The notes below the pieces were generated by a model that had not been told where the DNA came from, did not search any database, and was given only the letters and a program-made list of their open reading frames with translations. From assembly GCA_947652605.1 (NCBI GenBank), contig OX393579.1, positions 53,884,970 to 53,948,969 of the forward strand: a DNA stretch of 64,000 bases, given 5' to 3'. The DNA is from Elmis aenea (lineage: Eukaryota > Arthropoda > Insecta > Coleoptera > Elmidae). Shown here in pieces: positions 46,440-57,934 of the stretch. Positions within the stretch are counted from its first letter, which is position 1. Each line of letters starts with the position of its first letter. Position numbers and translations under genes: made by a program.

Positions 46440-46860
46440 TGGTTAATCTATGACCGCGATCATACAATCTTGACGACTTCGAACTAATGGCTTCGTTAAT
46501 CGCCCTCATGGGCTGAGCATACTGTTTTTGTTTTGAATTCCGCGAACGAGCTCCGTAAATTTCATAAATTGCGCCCGCCGCGAAATTTCCCGGCCGCCGA
46601 TAATGGAAAGCGTTCATTTGTTTCGAACGCATATCCGATTTTTACGGGTTGCTCTAATTATCCGCTTTTAGCAGTCGACCGTTTGCCCGGCATTCAATAT
46701 TTATGTGGCAAAAAAGCGCGCGATACAGTTAAAATTATTATTTTTGAAATGCGATTTTTCATTTGCGAGCTTTATGTGGCGTCGCTCGGAGACGCTGACA
46801 GCGCCGCGTTCGTGAACGTTGCCCGTGCGTTCTGTACTTTGTAATTAGTTGGCGAAATTA
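46440..46860. promoter_or_regulatory. GC-rich island in AT-rich DNA, candidate regulatory block
   Basis: GC and CpG rise sharply (GCGCCCGCCGCGAAATTTCC near 46563; GCGTCGCTCGGAGACGC near 46781). Open frames exist on both strands (46533-46844 plus, 46632-46399 minus) but neither has a recognisable domain. Frames open on both strands over a CpG-rich block are expected by chance. Homeodomain-like TAATTA/ATTA cores are present. It could be an enhancer, an alternative promoter or an unrecognised exon. Confidence 0.3.
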
Positions 46861-47117
46861 ATAGCGGTCTCCAACCTTGTGATGCTATGGACACATGATT
46901 CGCTTAACTAATGGTAATTAAACGTCCGAATGCCTTTATAACATGGGCAACGTCCCGCTCGTTAACAGCAAACTGCAATAGGTTAGTGGACGGTTTGTGA
47001 ATTTTGCAGTAAAGGGTAATATAAAGTGAATTTACAGTCGTTGTACGTAATTTTATTGTTATGAACAATAAAATATCGATTGTTTCGGTTAAATATTACA
47101 TTGATAATTTCCTTCAC
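46861..47117. other. Unassigned
   Basis: AT-rich, nothing recognised. Confidence 0.4.
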
Positions 47118-47292
47118 CTGTCAAATTTGCTTTTTCGACCAATAACAAACTCAGATTTCCTAGAAACGACCAATAAACATAATCATACACTGATAATATG
47201 CTTTTCGCAATTAACAGATTTTCATGCGTTTATTGGTCATTTCTAAGAAATCTGAGTTTGTGATTGGTCGAAAATAAGAATTTGGAGAGGAC
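47118..47292. repeat. Inverted repeat (small foldback), arms of about 60 bp
   Basis: The left arm TTTCGACCAATAACAAACTC...GACCAATAAAC (47132-47177) is mirrored by GTTTATTGGTC...GAGTTTGTGATTGGTCGAAA (47228-47273). Weaker pairing extends outwards (CAAATTTGC / GAATTTGGAG). The loop is about 50 bp. It abuts the 184-bp tandem array. Possibly a MITE; no target duplication was identified. Confidence 0.8.
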
Positions 47293-47312
47293 ATTAAATA
47301 TTTTGGTCTTGC

Positions 47313-47921
47313 CCAGATAGTTTTAGAACCATGACTTTAATAATTTTCTAGCTATTGTATCTTATACGGACTGTTGTCTTACGGTATTAATGTTATCATC
47401 CACATATGCGGGTTATATTGCAAAAGAGGTGCCGACGCTTGGACGTCTTTTGCTAAAATTGACAAAAACGGCTTCGACTATGTTAGCTAAACATCCCCAG
47501 GTAATTTTAGAACCATGACTTTCATAATTTTCTAGTTATTGTATTTTATACGAGGTGTTGTCTTACGGTATTAATTGTATCATTCATATATGCGGTATAT
47601 ATTGCAAAAAAGGTACCGACGCTTGGGCGTCTTTTGCTAAAATTGGCAAAAACGGCTTCGACCATGTTAGCTAAACATGCCCAGGTAATTTTAGAACCAT
47701 GACTTTAATAATTTTCTAGTTATTGTATTTTATACGAGGTGTTGTCTTACGGTATTAATTGTATCATTCATATGCGGTATATATTGCAAAAGAGGTACCG
47801 ACGCTTGGGCGTCTTTTGCTAAAATTGACAAAAATGGCTTCGACTATGTTAGCTTAACATGCCCATGTAATTTTAGAACCATGACTTCAATAATTTTCTA
47901 GTTATTGTATCTTATACGGAA
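47313..47921. repeat. Tandem array, about 3.3 units of 184 bp
   Basis: TTTTAGAACCATGACTT recurs at 47321, 47505, 47689 and 47871 (184, 184 and 182 bp apart). Each unit includes TTGTCTTACGGTATTAAT, GTACCGACGCTTGGGCGTC and AACGGCTTCGAC.ATGTTAGC. Units are very similar. Confidence 0.95.
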
Positions 47922-48639
47922 AAAAATCACATTTGGGTCACTTTTTTGTCGTTCGTGAAATTATGTCCTCAAATATGTTTTCTACAATTTGGGAAACACC
48001 TGAAAATTCGAAGCGTCGATCCTCTTTAGTGGTGGTTGGGGAAGCGTCTATTGTCTTGATGAAGTGGATCTTAGAAGTCCACCCGGTGCTGTCCGTAATA
48101 AAACTTCAATCGTTCATAAATTTGGATAGTAGGAACTTTTCTACTGTTAAGAACCTTATTACTGCATGCTCATAACTTTATTGCTTTCCGTTATTTACAT
48201 CGATCACAATTGAGAACTTCAGCGTTAAAATTTCTATGAACGATGCAGAACTGCAATGAGTTGACTGTAGTTTAGTAATAAATAAAAATGTTAACAGAAC
48301 AATTTGTAGCTGTCGAACTACGAAAGAAAAGAGTAAAAATATTTAGCAAGTTTTAAGTGGTCTAATTTTTCAAGATTTTGAAACAACAAGCTCTGTGTGC
48401 AGTAATAGTTTTCGCATGCACTACATCTGTTACTGACATGTATGTTTTTGTCACTTGTACATACATGCATTATTTATCGAAACATTTACTGTATGGAAAT
48501 AGGTCGCACTTTGAAAACACTTTAGTGAATTTAGGTTTACATTTACTTAAATGAAGAGTACGGAAGTTTTTGACAGGACTCACTTACTTAATCCTGAACT
48601 TTTGAACTTTTCGGTGAAAGGTTGTAGTTTAAAGTTGAG
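47922..48639. other. Unassigned
   Basis: An 80-codon frame at 47933-48175 has no recognisable features. Nothing else seen. Confidence 0.4.
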
Positions 48640-49010
48640 CTTCTGCCTTGCTGTCTCCATATTTTTTCACATGGTTTTATTTTATGCCAGCTTTATTAGT
48701 TTTTCTTTTTTTGCTCCACTTTTCTCTGTAGCTGTCTTTACTTCTTCCTTCCACGTCTTTCTCGGCCCTCCCCTCTTTTCTTCCTTTCATTTCTTCCTTT
48801 CATTTCTTGTTTCATAATCCTTTTTTGAAGTCTGTCATTGTCAATTCTAAGTATATGTTCCAGACATCCCAAATTGTCCCTTTTGTTGGTGGATTTTTCA
48901 ATTGCTCTCCATGTGTTTCATTTCCTATTCCAGTTGTTCTTGTTTATGCTTGAATCTTTCTGAATTCATCTGTTGTGAATTTACTATTTGTTTCTGTGTT
49001 ACCGTCCGCG
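48640..49010 (-). pseudogene. Endonuclease/RT-type LINE, 3'-terminal remnant
   Basis: Broken minus-strand frames give QKQIVNSQQMNSERFKHKQ, GQFGMSGTYT (decayed 'LG.LGH..R'), RNERKK, KRGGPRKTWKEEVKTATEK, a GRPRKTW-type tail, and NMETARQKLNFKLQPF at the end. Compare the better copy at 30985-31465. Strongly decayed. Confidence 0.72.
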
Positions 49011-49913
49011 ATTTAACATGACTTGCGTTAACGACTCTGGACTTCAGTACTTAAATCATAAAATCAGATTCGTAGATGGTGGAGCTTTATCAAGCTTTAA
49101 ATAAAAACAACTTAATAAGAGACCTAAGCTTGTAAGAAAAAATTATGAATAGATCGGTTAAAATACTGCAAGAGGTGTGCTGGCGATTTTTATTTAAAAA
49201 CTGAATGAATTAAACACTAAGTAATAATTTTTTAAAGCTAAATTCAGCCCGGACTATAAAATGAACGAATTCTTGACCAAAATTAGAGGACATCCACTAA
49301 TCAACACCCGTAATAGCTTTTAACAAAATCACCTTGCGTCGTGCCAAAAAAGCGTAGACTAACTACGTCTTAGATAATCAAATAACCATAAATAAACACA
49401 CGTTTAATTCAGACATTTATTTGCACCGTACGTGCGCGGCTGTTGGTGCATTTACGATAAACAGAAATCCGTTACTAATAAATATTTCCTTACAGCCGAC
49501 ATGTTTTGCAAACAAAATATCCGAGTATTGTGTGCGAATGGCTCGCGGAATGAATGGAAGCTATAATTTAATGAACTTTGTGTTAAAATTGAGGACGTGG
49601 GTTAAAAATAAGCTCGCAAGTATCGACTATTGACGTCAAAGTTGTTCCAACGTGCACTTACCTAGTAAATAATACTTTAGTAATAACGTTGGGTTTAGTT
49701 TGTAAGTTGTTTACTGTACGGAACGTTTTCAAGCTATAATTTGATATTTTGTGGAACGTTTTATTGCTGAACGAGGATATTTTCACTTGTTATCGCTACG
49801 GTCGGTTAAATCTACACACATTTGCACTTTTTGTTAAAGAAACCATAATATTTCAACGTTATATTTGCTTAAGTTAAATGCTGTTACGACCTTTTGTATG
49901 AAAAACGGTCTAG
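49011..49913. other. Unassigned
   Basis: A moderately GC-rich patch around 49420-49640 is open on the plus strand (70 codons) but shows no known features. Confidence 0.4.
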
Positions 49914-50159
49914 TGTACAGGGTGTTTCAAATAATCATGCAGTGCATTGGGATTTAATAACTGGAAAAGATGAAGTTTTGATTAAAATATTAAACTTAAC
50001 CAAGGCGTGATAAACATTCCCTACATCACTTGATTTTTATATTATAAGTTCGAAATTTGTTTAGTAGTTTTCTATAATTTAACAATTTAACCAAATACTT
50101 ATCTCTTACATTAGCGAGATCCCCATGTAGTGCGCATTTATCTTTTTTTACACCCTGCG
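49914..50159. mobile_element. Short TACAGGGTG foldback MITE, decayed
   Basis: The left end is TACAGGGTGTTTCAAATAATC with GCAGTGCATTGGGATTT. The right end, inverted, reads GCAGGGTGTAAAAAAAGATA with GCGCACTACATGGGGATCTC. Both ends resemble the inner terminus of the foldback at 33106 (CAGAGTGTCCCAAATATAGT then GAACAGCATGGGTATCTC). The two arms are diverged, so this is an older copy. Confidence 0.65.
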
Positions 50160-50879
50160 AAATTCTTCTAAAATCCATTTTTTACTTAAAAAGTAACGAA
50201 GCCTAGCAATCATTTTTCGCTGAGCAGTTAATTACCATTTTAAAACGAATGTTTTTCAAAGAATTTTAATTTAACACGCGAAGAATGCTGCGTTAGCCGA
50301 CTTATATCAACTACCGCACGTTTTTGCCCCTAACGAACCTCTCCGGGGTCTAATCTAACATTCAGTTTGTATGGGTTTTTCGAACAGAACACACTTTCAT
50401 CTTGTGGCGAAAAGGTAATTACAAAAGCTTAGCGGTTTGGCCAAAAAGGATCAATACGACCTCTTTCATGATTCACAAAGACAAATGGTATCGTATTAAG
50501 GCTGTAGTAAGAACAGTTTTATGTTCGCACACCACCAGATAACCTGGGTAAATAAATCTTTGGATCAATACGATCGGGCGAACGTAAGTTTGAAAATCTC
50601 TGTATAAACAATTGCGGTTAAAGTTGAGGTTGTTTTAGCTTTGTTGTTATAATGAAGGAAAATAATGGTTTGGAAGTTTGCGTAGCTTACGATAAAACCA
50701 TTAATCTTTGTACAACTGTTTATAGAAAGTTTCTACAAGAGACTGTAACCATTTTTCCCCTCTTCCATACAGAACTATCGCTTTAGTTTGAACTGTCGCT
50801 GTTAGAGGCGACACTAATCATTTTTTAATCGCTTTAAAAAAAATTTTTATTCATGCAGGCCACTTACAACAATCATAAA
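50160..50879. other. Unassigned
   Basis: No gene or repeat recognised. Confidence 0.4.
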
Positions 50880-50883
50880 TTAA

Positions 50884-52270
50884 CCCATTTGTTTTAAATA
50901 AAACGTTTTTTATTATTAAATATATGTCCAAAGTATAAATTATACAATTTTCAAAAATGTATTGAATAATAGGTAAAAAAAAATGTACGTACTCATATGA
51001 GTACCACGGAAACATAGAGACGTTGAAGAAAATACAAATTATATAGTTGTTTATTAATTTATTGTAGTAATTTACAATCGAAGACTGGCATTCTCACTAT
51101 GGAACTTTATTAAACACTATCTTTCTAAACAAAGTGTGACATGGCATTTAATACAAATCCACCTTGCTCGTTGATGGCGGCATATGCGACAGCGCAATCA
51201 ATTTTCTTGGGAAAAAGGTCCTCCTTGATCCTGTATAATACTTTTTGGGACCGTACTTGGATGCCTGGACTCTCTCAAAAACTCTTAAGTGATGTCTTGA
51301 AAGTCTTGATACACTTCGTAAGAAATTCAGTAAATCAGTATTTCTACCTGCTTAAGGATGTAACCTCCAGGCATTTAGCATATGGGTCCAGAGAGTCCAC
51401 CACCACTTCTTACCTCGGATGGACTCTCGATAATTATTTACAGATTGGCCTAGCAAATGTACATCCCCATAGCTGAATTATAATAGGCAAAGAGACGAGG
51501 TTGGGGAACATCAATTTTTTCTTTCTGCTCCTTAGACCAACGTTTCACTTTGGAAAGAGGATGAATACTATCATAATTTGTCATCATAGTTACAATACTA
51601 TTGTCCTTCCACTTTACCAGAAGCAATGAATGTTCTTTGTCATATTTATATTGGAAACAACCGCGAATTTATTTTTTCATTTGTTGCCAATCAGGCAAAG
51701 GACATTTTTTGTACGATTATCTCTCACTGTTCCCGTTGCTTTATAGCCCAATTCTCTAAGAGTTTTCATCAAACCATGACTTGTAAAGAGGTTGTCGAAA
51801 AATATTATATGGTCTGCCGGTTTTGTCACTATTTTTAATAAGTCCAATACAACTTTAGATCCTAAAGGCAAATCTGGCCCTAACAACGTAATGTTCCCAG
51901 TGTACTCATATGAGTACACCAATATGTAAGGAGGAAAAAAATTGCGCCATGTATTTTGTGTAATATTTGCATGAATAACTGTAAAACATACATACTTGAG
52001 TAACAAGTTTCAACAGAGAAGTTGAATTATATTTTAAAATGAAGATAAAAATTGACAACAAAGTACACAGTGACAATAGCACAGTTATAGCACAAAGTCA
52101 AGTGACGTTTTTTTTTATATAGAAGCAACATTTAGCGGTAAAATTTTAATCTTGTATTCCCTGTTCTGTGTACTTTTAAGTGCCACGAAGCATTCCTGCC
52201 TATATGTAACTAATGGAACTTAAAACAAATGTATGAACTGTACTTAGATAAGTACACTGGGAAAAATGGG
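50884..52270 (-). mobile_element. piggyBac element with TTAA on both sides, 1387 bp
   Basis: The left end is TTAA|CCCATTTGTTTTAAATAA (TTAA at 50880-50883) and the right end, inverted, is TTAA|CCCATTTTTCCCAGTGTAC (TTAA at 52271-52274). A TTAA target duplication plus termini starting CCC is the piggyBac signature. Subterminal palindromes lie at 50989-51004 (GTACTCATATGAGTAC) and 52240-52255 (GTACTTAGATAAGTAC). The element is shorter than the usual 2.4 kb or more and holds only the 3' half of the transposase gene, so it is an internally deleted copy. Confidence 0.88.
51135..52006 (-). pseudogene. piggyBac transposase, C-terminal half, broken
   Basis: The frame 52006-51677 reads LLGPDLPLGSKVVLDLLKIV, ADHIIFFDNLFTSHGLMKTL and ELGYKATGTVRDNRTKN. 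The FDNLFTS box contains a catalytic aspartate of the piggyBac DDD triad, and ATGTVRxNR is the family motif after it. A shifted frame continues with KWKDNSIVTMMTNYDSIHPL, WSKEQKEKIDVPQPRLFAYY and NSAMG, near the third aspartate region. At the end, LRCRICRHQRARWICIKCHV and TLCLE form the C-terminal cysteine-rich finger. Several stops and frameshifts, and no N-terminal half. Clearly a dead transposase. Confidence 0.92.
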
Positions 52271-52274
52271 TTAA

Positions 52275-53005
52275 CATATCTGGAATTGCTGTTTTTTTTG
52301 GGCCTATTATCCAAACTGATTTACGTTAAGCTACTTTTGTGTAAATGAAAGCAAAAACCTGCTGCCGTGGTACAATTTTGTAGTTTCTGCCAACGCCATA
52401 AAGCACCCTCACAAATTGTACTTTATTTCTCTTATTCCTGCTTTGATAAATAGTGTCGGGTTTATTAAAAACTTCCACCGCATTAATTTAATTAAATTTT
52501 AAGTATCGCTGTTAGCTCCGACTAAATAAACCAGAACCTTTTCGTTCCGGATATAACGAACTGTTGAAAAGAACTTGAAAAACTCAAATTACATTCGCTG
52601 AAAATGCACATAAATCAATCCAATTATTGTCGTATTCGTAATCATCTGCTAAATGAACAATTTGCTGACGATAAGAGACTTTTATGTCGACGCTTCATCG
52701 TTTTTAATCGCTTCAATTTATTTTTTGGTGTATCGTTATAGCCAAAAACTAATAATTTTGGGTTTACAGTTATGCGCTCGGAGAAAATTAACAAGTTTTA
52801 AACTGGCACGTATGATGGAGGTTTTATTTTAGTAGCAAGGGATTTAATCGACTTTGAAATGTTTGTTTATAACTTAAAGTCCTTTGAAGTGATGTATTAT
52901 CTTTATTGTTAATTCTTTTTGTTTGCATTTACACACCTTTAAATGTTCAAATTCCACTTGGTGGTCCAAAAAATAAAAAGAAAGATTATTATCACCATGC
53001 GTACA
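52275..53005. other. Unassigned
   Basis: No gene or repeat recognised. Moderately mixed composition at 52440-52760. Confidence 0.4.
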
Positions 53006-54856
53006 TACAGGGTGAGTCATTAGTGGCGGATCGGTCGATTGTGGCTAAACGGTTTGAGATAGAAAGTCGATTCAAACGGTATTCCATACAGTTTTTTCTT
53101 CCGAACGCGATAAAAATATTTTTAAATATACAGAGTGAGTCACCTCTCTGGAACCAATAGCAACTTTTATATTTCAAATACAACACCCCATTTTTTATTT
53201 AATATTCTTGACCGCCTTCATTTTAGCTTTACATCGATATAAAATAGTACAGGTTTTTATGCGGCCTTGTCACTAAAAAAAAATATTTTCAAAAATTTTC
53301 AAGGTTTTAAGTCTATTTAAAAAATTCTCCTGAAGTCATTTTTCGAAGCACAGAGTTGTAATTTGGTAAGGACATGCAGAAAACATTGCTCTATTAGCTC
53401 GACACGAAAAAGTTTGAATCACGCGTACAGGGTGTTCATAAATAGGTGGCAACTTTCCTGATTTTCAAAAGCTCGTAATTCAATTTTTTCAAATGCAAAC
53501 CCCTGTATTTTCTTATGTCATCGAATTCGTCTTTAAGAGAGCTTCATTTTTTGTTAAGTATGTCCTATACCCAAAACATACTTTTCGACATATTCGACTT
53601 TTTTTTTTCTAATGGTTATTAAAGCAAATAGGATGCCGTGGAAATCGAAAAAGCTGACTGTTCACTTCACTAACCTTGTCATTTATTTCTTGAATTATAG
53701 CATTTCCACAATTAATTTCACTTCACAAGAGCAAATTTGACATGGTTTATTCACCGTTTCGTGTATTTAATTACTAATAGTAGGTAGATACTTAGTCTTG
53801 TGGATTCACTTATAAGCAATAAATAAATTGGCAACCGAATCAATTTTATTATTGTTATAAACTTTACTAGTGTTTCTAAACCTTAAAGGAAGCGCGAAGA
53901 AAAATGGAAAATGAAAGACAAATTATTTGTTGAAACCACAAAAAAAAACAATAAATAAATTCTGTAAATAAAATAATAGAACATAAAAAAATCATTGCTA
54001 TATGAAATTGAATAAACTAGTTAGCCTTTAAGTGCATATTAATCAAAATGTGCGTAAATCCTTGCCGCCAGCAAAGGATTTCTTTCGCCTTCTCTCAAGC
54101 AATAAACCATATCAATTTGCTCTTGTGAAGTGAAATTAATTGTGGAAATGCTATAATTCAAGAAATAAATGGCAGGATTTGACGTTAGTGAAGTGAACAG
54201 TCAGCTTTTTCGATTTCCACAGCATCCTATTTGCTTTAATAACGATTAGAAGAAAAAAATGTCAAATATCTCGAAAAGTTAAGTTTTGGGTATAGGACAT
54301 ACTCAACAAAAAATGAAGCTCTCTTAAAGACGAATTTGATGACATAAGAAAATACAGGGATTTGCATTTGAAAAAAATGAATTACGAGCTTTTGAAAATC
54401 AGGAAAGTTGCCACCTATTTATGAACACCCTGTATGCGTGATTCAAACTTTTTCGTATCTAGCTAATAGAGCAATGTTTTCTGCATGTCCTTCCAATTTA
54501 CAACTCTTTGCTTCGAAAAATGACTTCAGGAGATTTTTTTTTAATAAAGACTTAAAAGCTTGAAAAATTTTGAAAATTATTTTTTTTTTAGCGACAAGGC
54601 CGCATAAAAACCTGTACTATTTTATATCGATGTAAAGCTAAAATGAAGGAGGTCAAGAATATTAAATAAAAAATGGGATGTTGTATTTGAAATATAAAAG
54701 TTGCTATTGGTTCCAGAGAGGTGACTCACCCTGTATATTTGAAAATATTTTCATCGTGTTCGGAAGAAAAAACTGTATGGAATACCGTTTGAATCAACTT
54801 TCTATCTCAAACCGTTTAGCCACAATCGACCGATCCGCCACTAATGACACCCTGTA
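53006..54856. mobile_element. Large foldback element, arms of about 750 bp, three concentric pairs of termini
   Basis: Left arm 53006-53751, right arm 54101-54856, loop about 349 bp. The outer end is TACAGGGTGAGTCATTAGTGG on the left; on the right, inverted, TACAGGGTGTCATTAGTGG. Two further terminus-like sequences are nested in both arms: TACAGAGTGAGTCACCTCTC at 53129 (mirrored near 54736) and TACAGGGTGTTCATAAATAG at 53426 (mirrored near 54434). Flanking TA agrees with Tc1/mariner-type integration. No ORF with family features in the arms; the short frames 52992-53186 and 54678-54863 are arm copies of each other. The 349-bp loop is AT-rich and unrecognised. Confidence 0.93.
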
Positions 54857-55609
54857 TAAGTAGGAACATTTTTTTCCTGTTTGTTTCTTATTTTTTAGTT
54901 GGCTAGGGCGCTTGCAGTTTGCTTCTTGGTCCTAAAATTTTAACTACATCACAGCCGTAAGCGATATATTAACGGCATTAAATCAATATTACAAACTCCA
55001 CTCATTTGTGACTTGTCGCGTCCGTATCTTCGAATTGCAATCGGCGTTTTCCTAATACATTCGAATAATTTAACACCTACACGTTTACGAGAGGGTTTAC
55101 GACCCTTAATACTTAACGGTTCCTGTAATAAATCCGTTCAACACTTCGAGTCATAAACTTCCTACACGTGTGCCGTTGAGAGAAAATTTATCTACAATAT
55201 CCCCGTAATTATATCAATTCTCAAGGAGGCTGATATATCATCTCAGATGTAATTATAGCAGCATTTAGATAATTTATGTAAAAGTAAATACCACAATGTG
55301 CATACACAGGATCGAGGCGGCTCTTTTTAAGTGGCCGAAAGGAGTGCTGTTCCGGATTCCAACGTAGTGAGTGCATTTCCGGTGTTCAACGGATACGTCA
55401 TTTCTATTGCTTTGTTTAATGAACTGTTGAAACTTCTGCAGTTGGCGCTTGTAAGGGATTTTAAGGTGGAACGCGTTTGGTTTGTAGCGAAAAATAAAAT
55501 TTAGTACGAGAGTAATTTTCAAGCAATGAAAATAAAAATAGGGCGGAATAATACCTTCAACCTCGAAGGATAATCCAAGTTATCAATCGAAAACGAAGTG
55601 TTTACAAAC
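54857..55609. other. Unassigned, mixed base composition
   Basis: The stretch 54900-55260 is somewhat GC-richer. No gene or repeat recognised. Confidence 0.4.
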
Positions 55610-55920
55610 AAACTTCTGGTTATACGAGATACAGCTCTGGGGGTGCATCAGTAAACCAAACACGCTAGACATACAAATTCTCCAGAGCAAGATACTATGA
55701 GGAATAGCAGATGCTCCCTGATATGCGCGAAATGAGAATATCTATAGATACCTACCGATAAATACTGTAACAATAGAAATCCATTCGACCAAAAGCATTC
55801 AGCTAGGCTGCAGCAGCACATCAAACATCAACACCGAGATGCAACAACTACTGGAAGAAGAAAACCAGAACAAAAACAGAAGGTTGAAGAGAAAAAGACC
55901 ACAAGATTTGAGTGAGTGAA
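55610..55920 (+). pseudogene. Jockey-clade LINE, C-terminal remnant
   Basis: Plus-strand frames read YEIQLWGCISKPNTLDIQIL, GIADAP.YARNENIYRYLPI, NTVTIEIHSTKSIQ and, at the end, NKNRRLKRKRPQDLSE with a stop. This matches the tail of Jockey ORF2 (YGIQLWG...NKTLRxIADAPWYxRN...RLKRxxPxDL). Frame breaks are present. Only about 300 bp remain. Confidence 0.8.
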
Positions 55921-55969
55921 GTGGCAGTGATTGTAGTAAACCAGGTTCAAGAAAGAAAAAGTAACCTGC

Positions 55970-56900
55970 CAAACATTAGGAGAAAGTCTTTTGACGGACC
56001 TGTAAATTGTTCCCCCACATCGGCTGTAACTTCTTCACCAGATTAAAATGGCCGTTGTTTGATTTTTGTTTGTTGTGATTTAGGAATAAATAAAAATCGC
56101 AGGGTGCTACATCAGGACAATAAAGAAAATGCCTTAACTTAAAAAAAAAAGGATTTTGGATAATTTCTTGTACTTTTTGAGCCATATTCACTCTGCAATT
56201 GTCGAAAGGCTTTTTTTGTCGGTAAGGATTTGACTTTTTCCCTTCCAAATTTTGAATCGTTTCACCACGAACCTCTAGTTTCAACACCCTTCAAGAATCA
56301 ATAAGATTCCTTCCTTCGGCATACCAAAAAACTAAGGCCATCAGTTTTCCGACAAAAGATTGAGTTTTGACCTTTTTTTGGACTTTGGAAACCCTTAATA
56401 ATTCACCGCATGGACTCTTAACTTCGTCGAGTGTCCTTGCAAAACACTCAAGTTTCGTCACCAGTCACAACTCCTGCGAAAAAACTTTTAATCGTTCTGT
56501 AAGGCAACCAAATTTTCTTGAGAAATTTTCTTTCGTGCAAAGTTTTGCTCTGGTGTAAGTAGTTTAGGTATCCAAAGCGCAGACATTCTTTTTCATGCCC
56601 AAATCATCGCATCAAATATTTAGCACTGCTGTTTTTTTTTCAGCGATAATAGAAACAAAATTTTTAACTCTTCTTATTGTTTCCTCTTCTGTTCTTGTAC
56701 CCAGAGGCCTTGCAGATCTTGGGTCATCCCGGATTAATTCTTTGCCGCATTTGAACTGTTTAAACGAGCATTTTACTAGAACGTACGTTAAGGAGTCTTC
56801 CTCATACTATGCTAACAATAAGTTAAGGTCCCTTGTCCCGTTTTGTTTTATACTCCAGCTTGGCTCCACCCAATTTTACAACACATAAACCATCATAAAA
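55970..56900 (-). pseudogene. Mariner transposase, nearly full span but decayed
   Basis: On the minus strand, in order: ELIRDDPRSARPLGTRTEEE (linker after the DNA-binding domain), LGMKKNVCALWIPKLLTPEQ, VVTGDET.VFCKDTRR (first catalytic D in TGDE), GKLMALVFWYAEGRNLI, and, in the 103-codon frame 56287-55976, LEVRGETIQNLEGKK, QKVQEIIQNP and LYCPDVAPCDFYLFLNHNKQ (third catalytic D in PDVAPCDF). The segment with the second aspartate (HDNAPAH) is missing or unreadable. Several frameshifts and stops. The mariner family differs from the remnants at 2055 and 45400. Confidence 0.88.
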
Positions 56901-57934
56901 ACTTTGCAAATCGTTCGATACAAACTCAATAACCCAAATTAATTGATAAATGTCATAGCTACTTGGCAGTGCAGTAGTTTTTCATGGCTTAGTATATTAC
57001 TTAATTATTTGTCCTAGGATAAAAAGTTAGGAACCGATATTTTTTCAATCCATACAAAAAAACTTGTTCGTTAAGGACCAGTTTATTCAGTAAGTTACAA
57101 AATTATTCAGGCTATCACACAAAATATGCTGAAAAATACCTTTCAGTTAAATAGTTGAAACCTTTTAAAACCATGAAAGCTATCGCAGTTTTTTTTTAAA
57201 TTAAAGTCTGAACGAATAAAAATATAAAAAAGCCAAACATAATGAAACGTGTTAATCAGATTTCACCCACCATTGCTTTCATCCGTATCTACTCGTAGAA
57301 CATGCATTGGTAACACACATTTAAACGCGATTCTGTTTATTTTTAAACCAATGGAACTATACTTTCAAAAAGATAGAAGCTACAACGTTCTCACCAGTTT
57401 AAACGGATTCTCATTCAGGTGTTAAAATTTCATTTACCGGTTGGAATGAATACAGGGCGTCAACAAACGGCTCTGTTAAATGATGCTTGCGGTATTTGGG
57501 ATTGCCTTTGATGTATGAAGTCAAATAATATGTGAAAATGTTTACTTCGCGAGATTAACTAACGATGTAGAAGGAAGTGGTACTACATCCGAAGAGAGCC
57601 GTCAATTCCGCATTATTATATTGAGAAAAAATACATACGCATAAATCTTGTACTAATGCATTATTAAAATGTAGTTTAGTTAAGTATTAATGCCTGTCGA
57701 TTCATAATTGTTTGCAGTTACTTTGTTCTAGAAATGTATAACAACAACATACATTACAACTAAATAAGTCCGTTGTATTTGGGAGGATTTTTTGTAGTTT
57801 TATTTTTAAAAATAATAGAAAACTCTTATCTTTCCATGCATATAACCAGTCATTACAGTTAAATTTGTTCCAAATCTTTGTATAAGCTTTCGTTGGTACC
57901 AGATTTCGTATGCAAAAGTTTTTTTTTTATTAAT
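56901..57934. other. AT-rich sequence, nothing recognised
   Basis: No ORF, repeat or transposon end recognised. Confidence 0.5.

Noticed and set aside
46533..46844. 103-codon plus-strand frame in the CpG-rich island
   Set aside because: Both strands are open there because of base composition; no domain, splice signals or codon pattern support a protein.
51141..51476. 111-codon plus-strand frame
   Set aside because: Antisense shadow of the decayed piggyBac C-terminal region, whose cysteine-rich finger is read on the other strand.
52906..53160. 84-codon plus-strand frame, with a similar frame at 54678-54863
   Set aside because: Both are readings of the two arms of the same foldback element; the repeat explains the similarity, not protein conservation.
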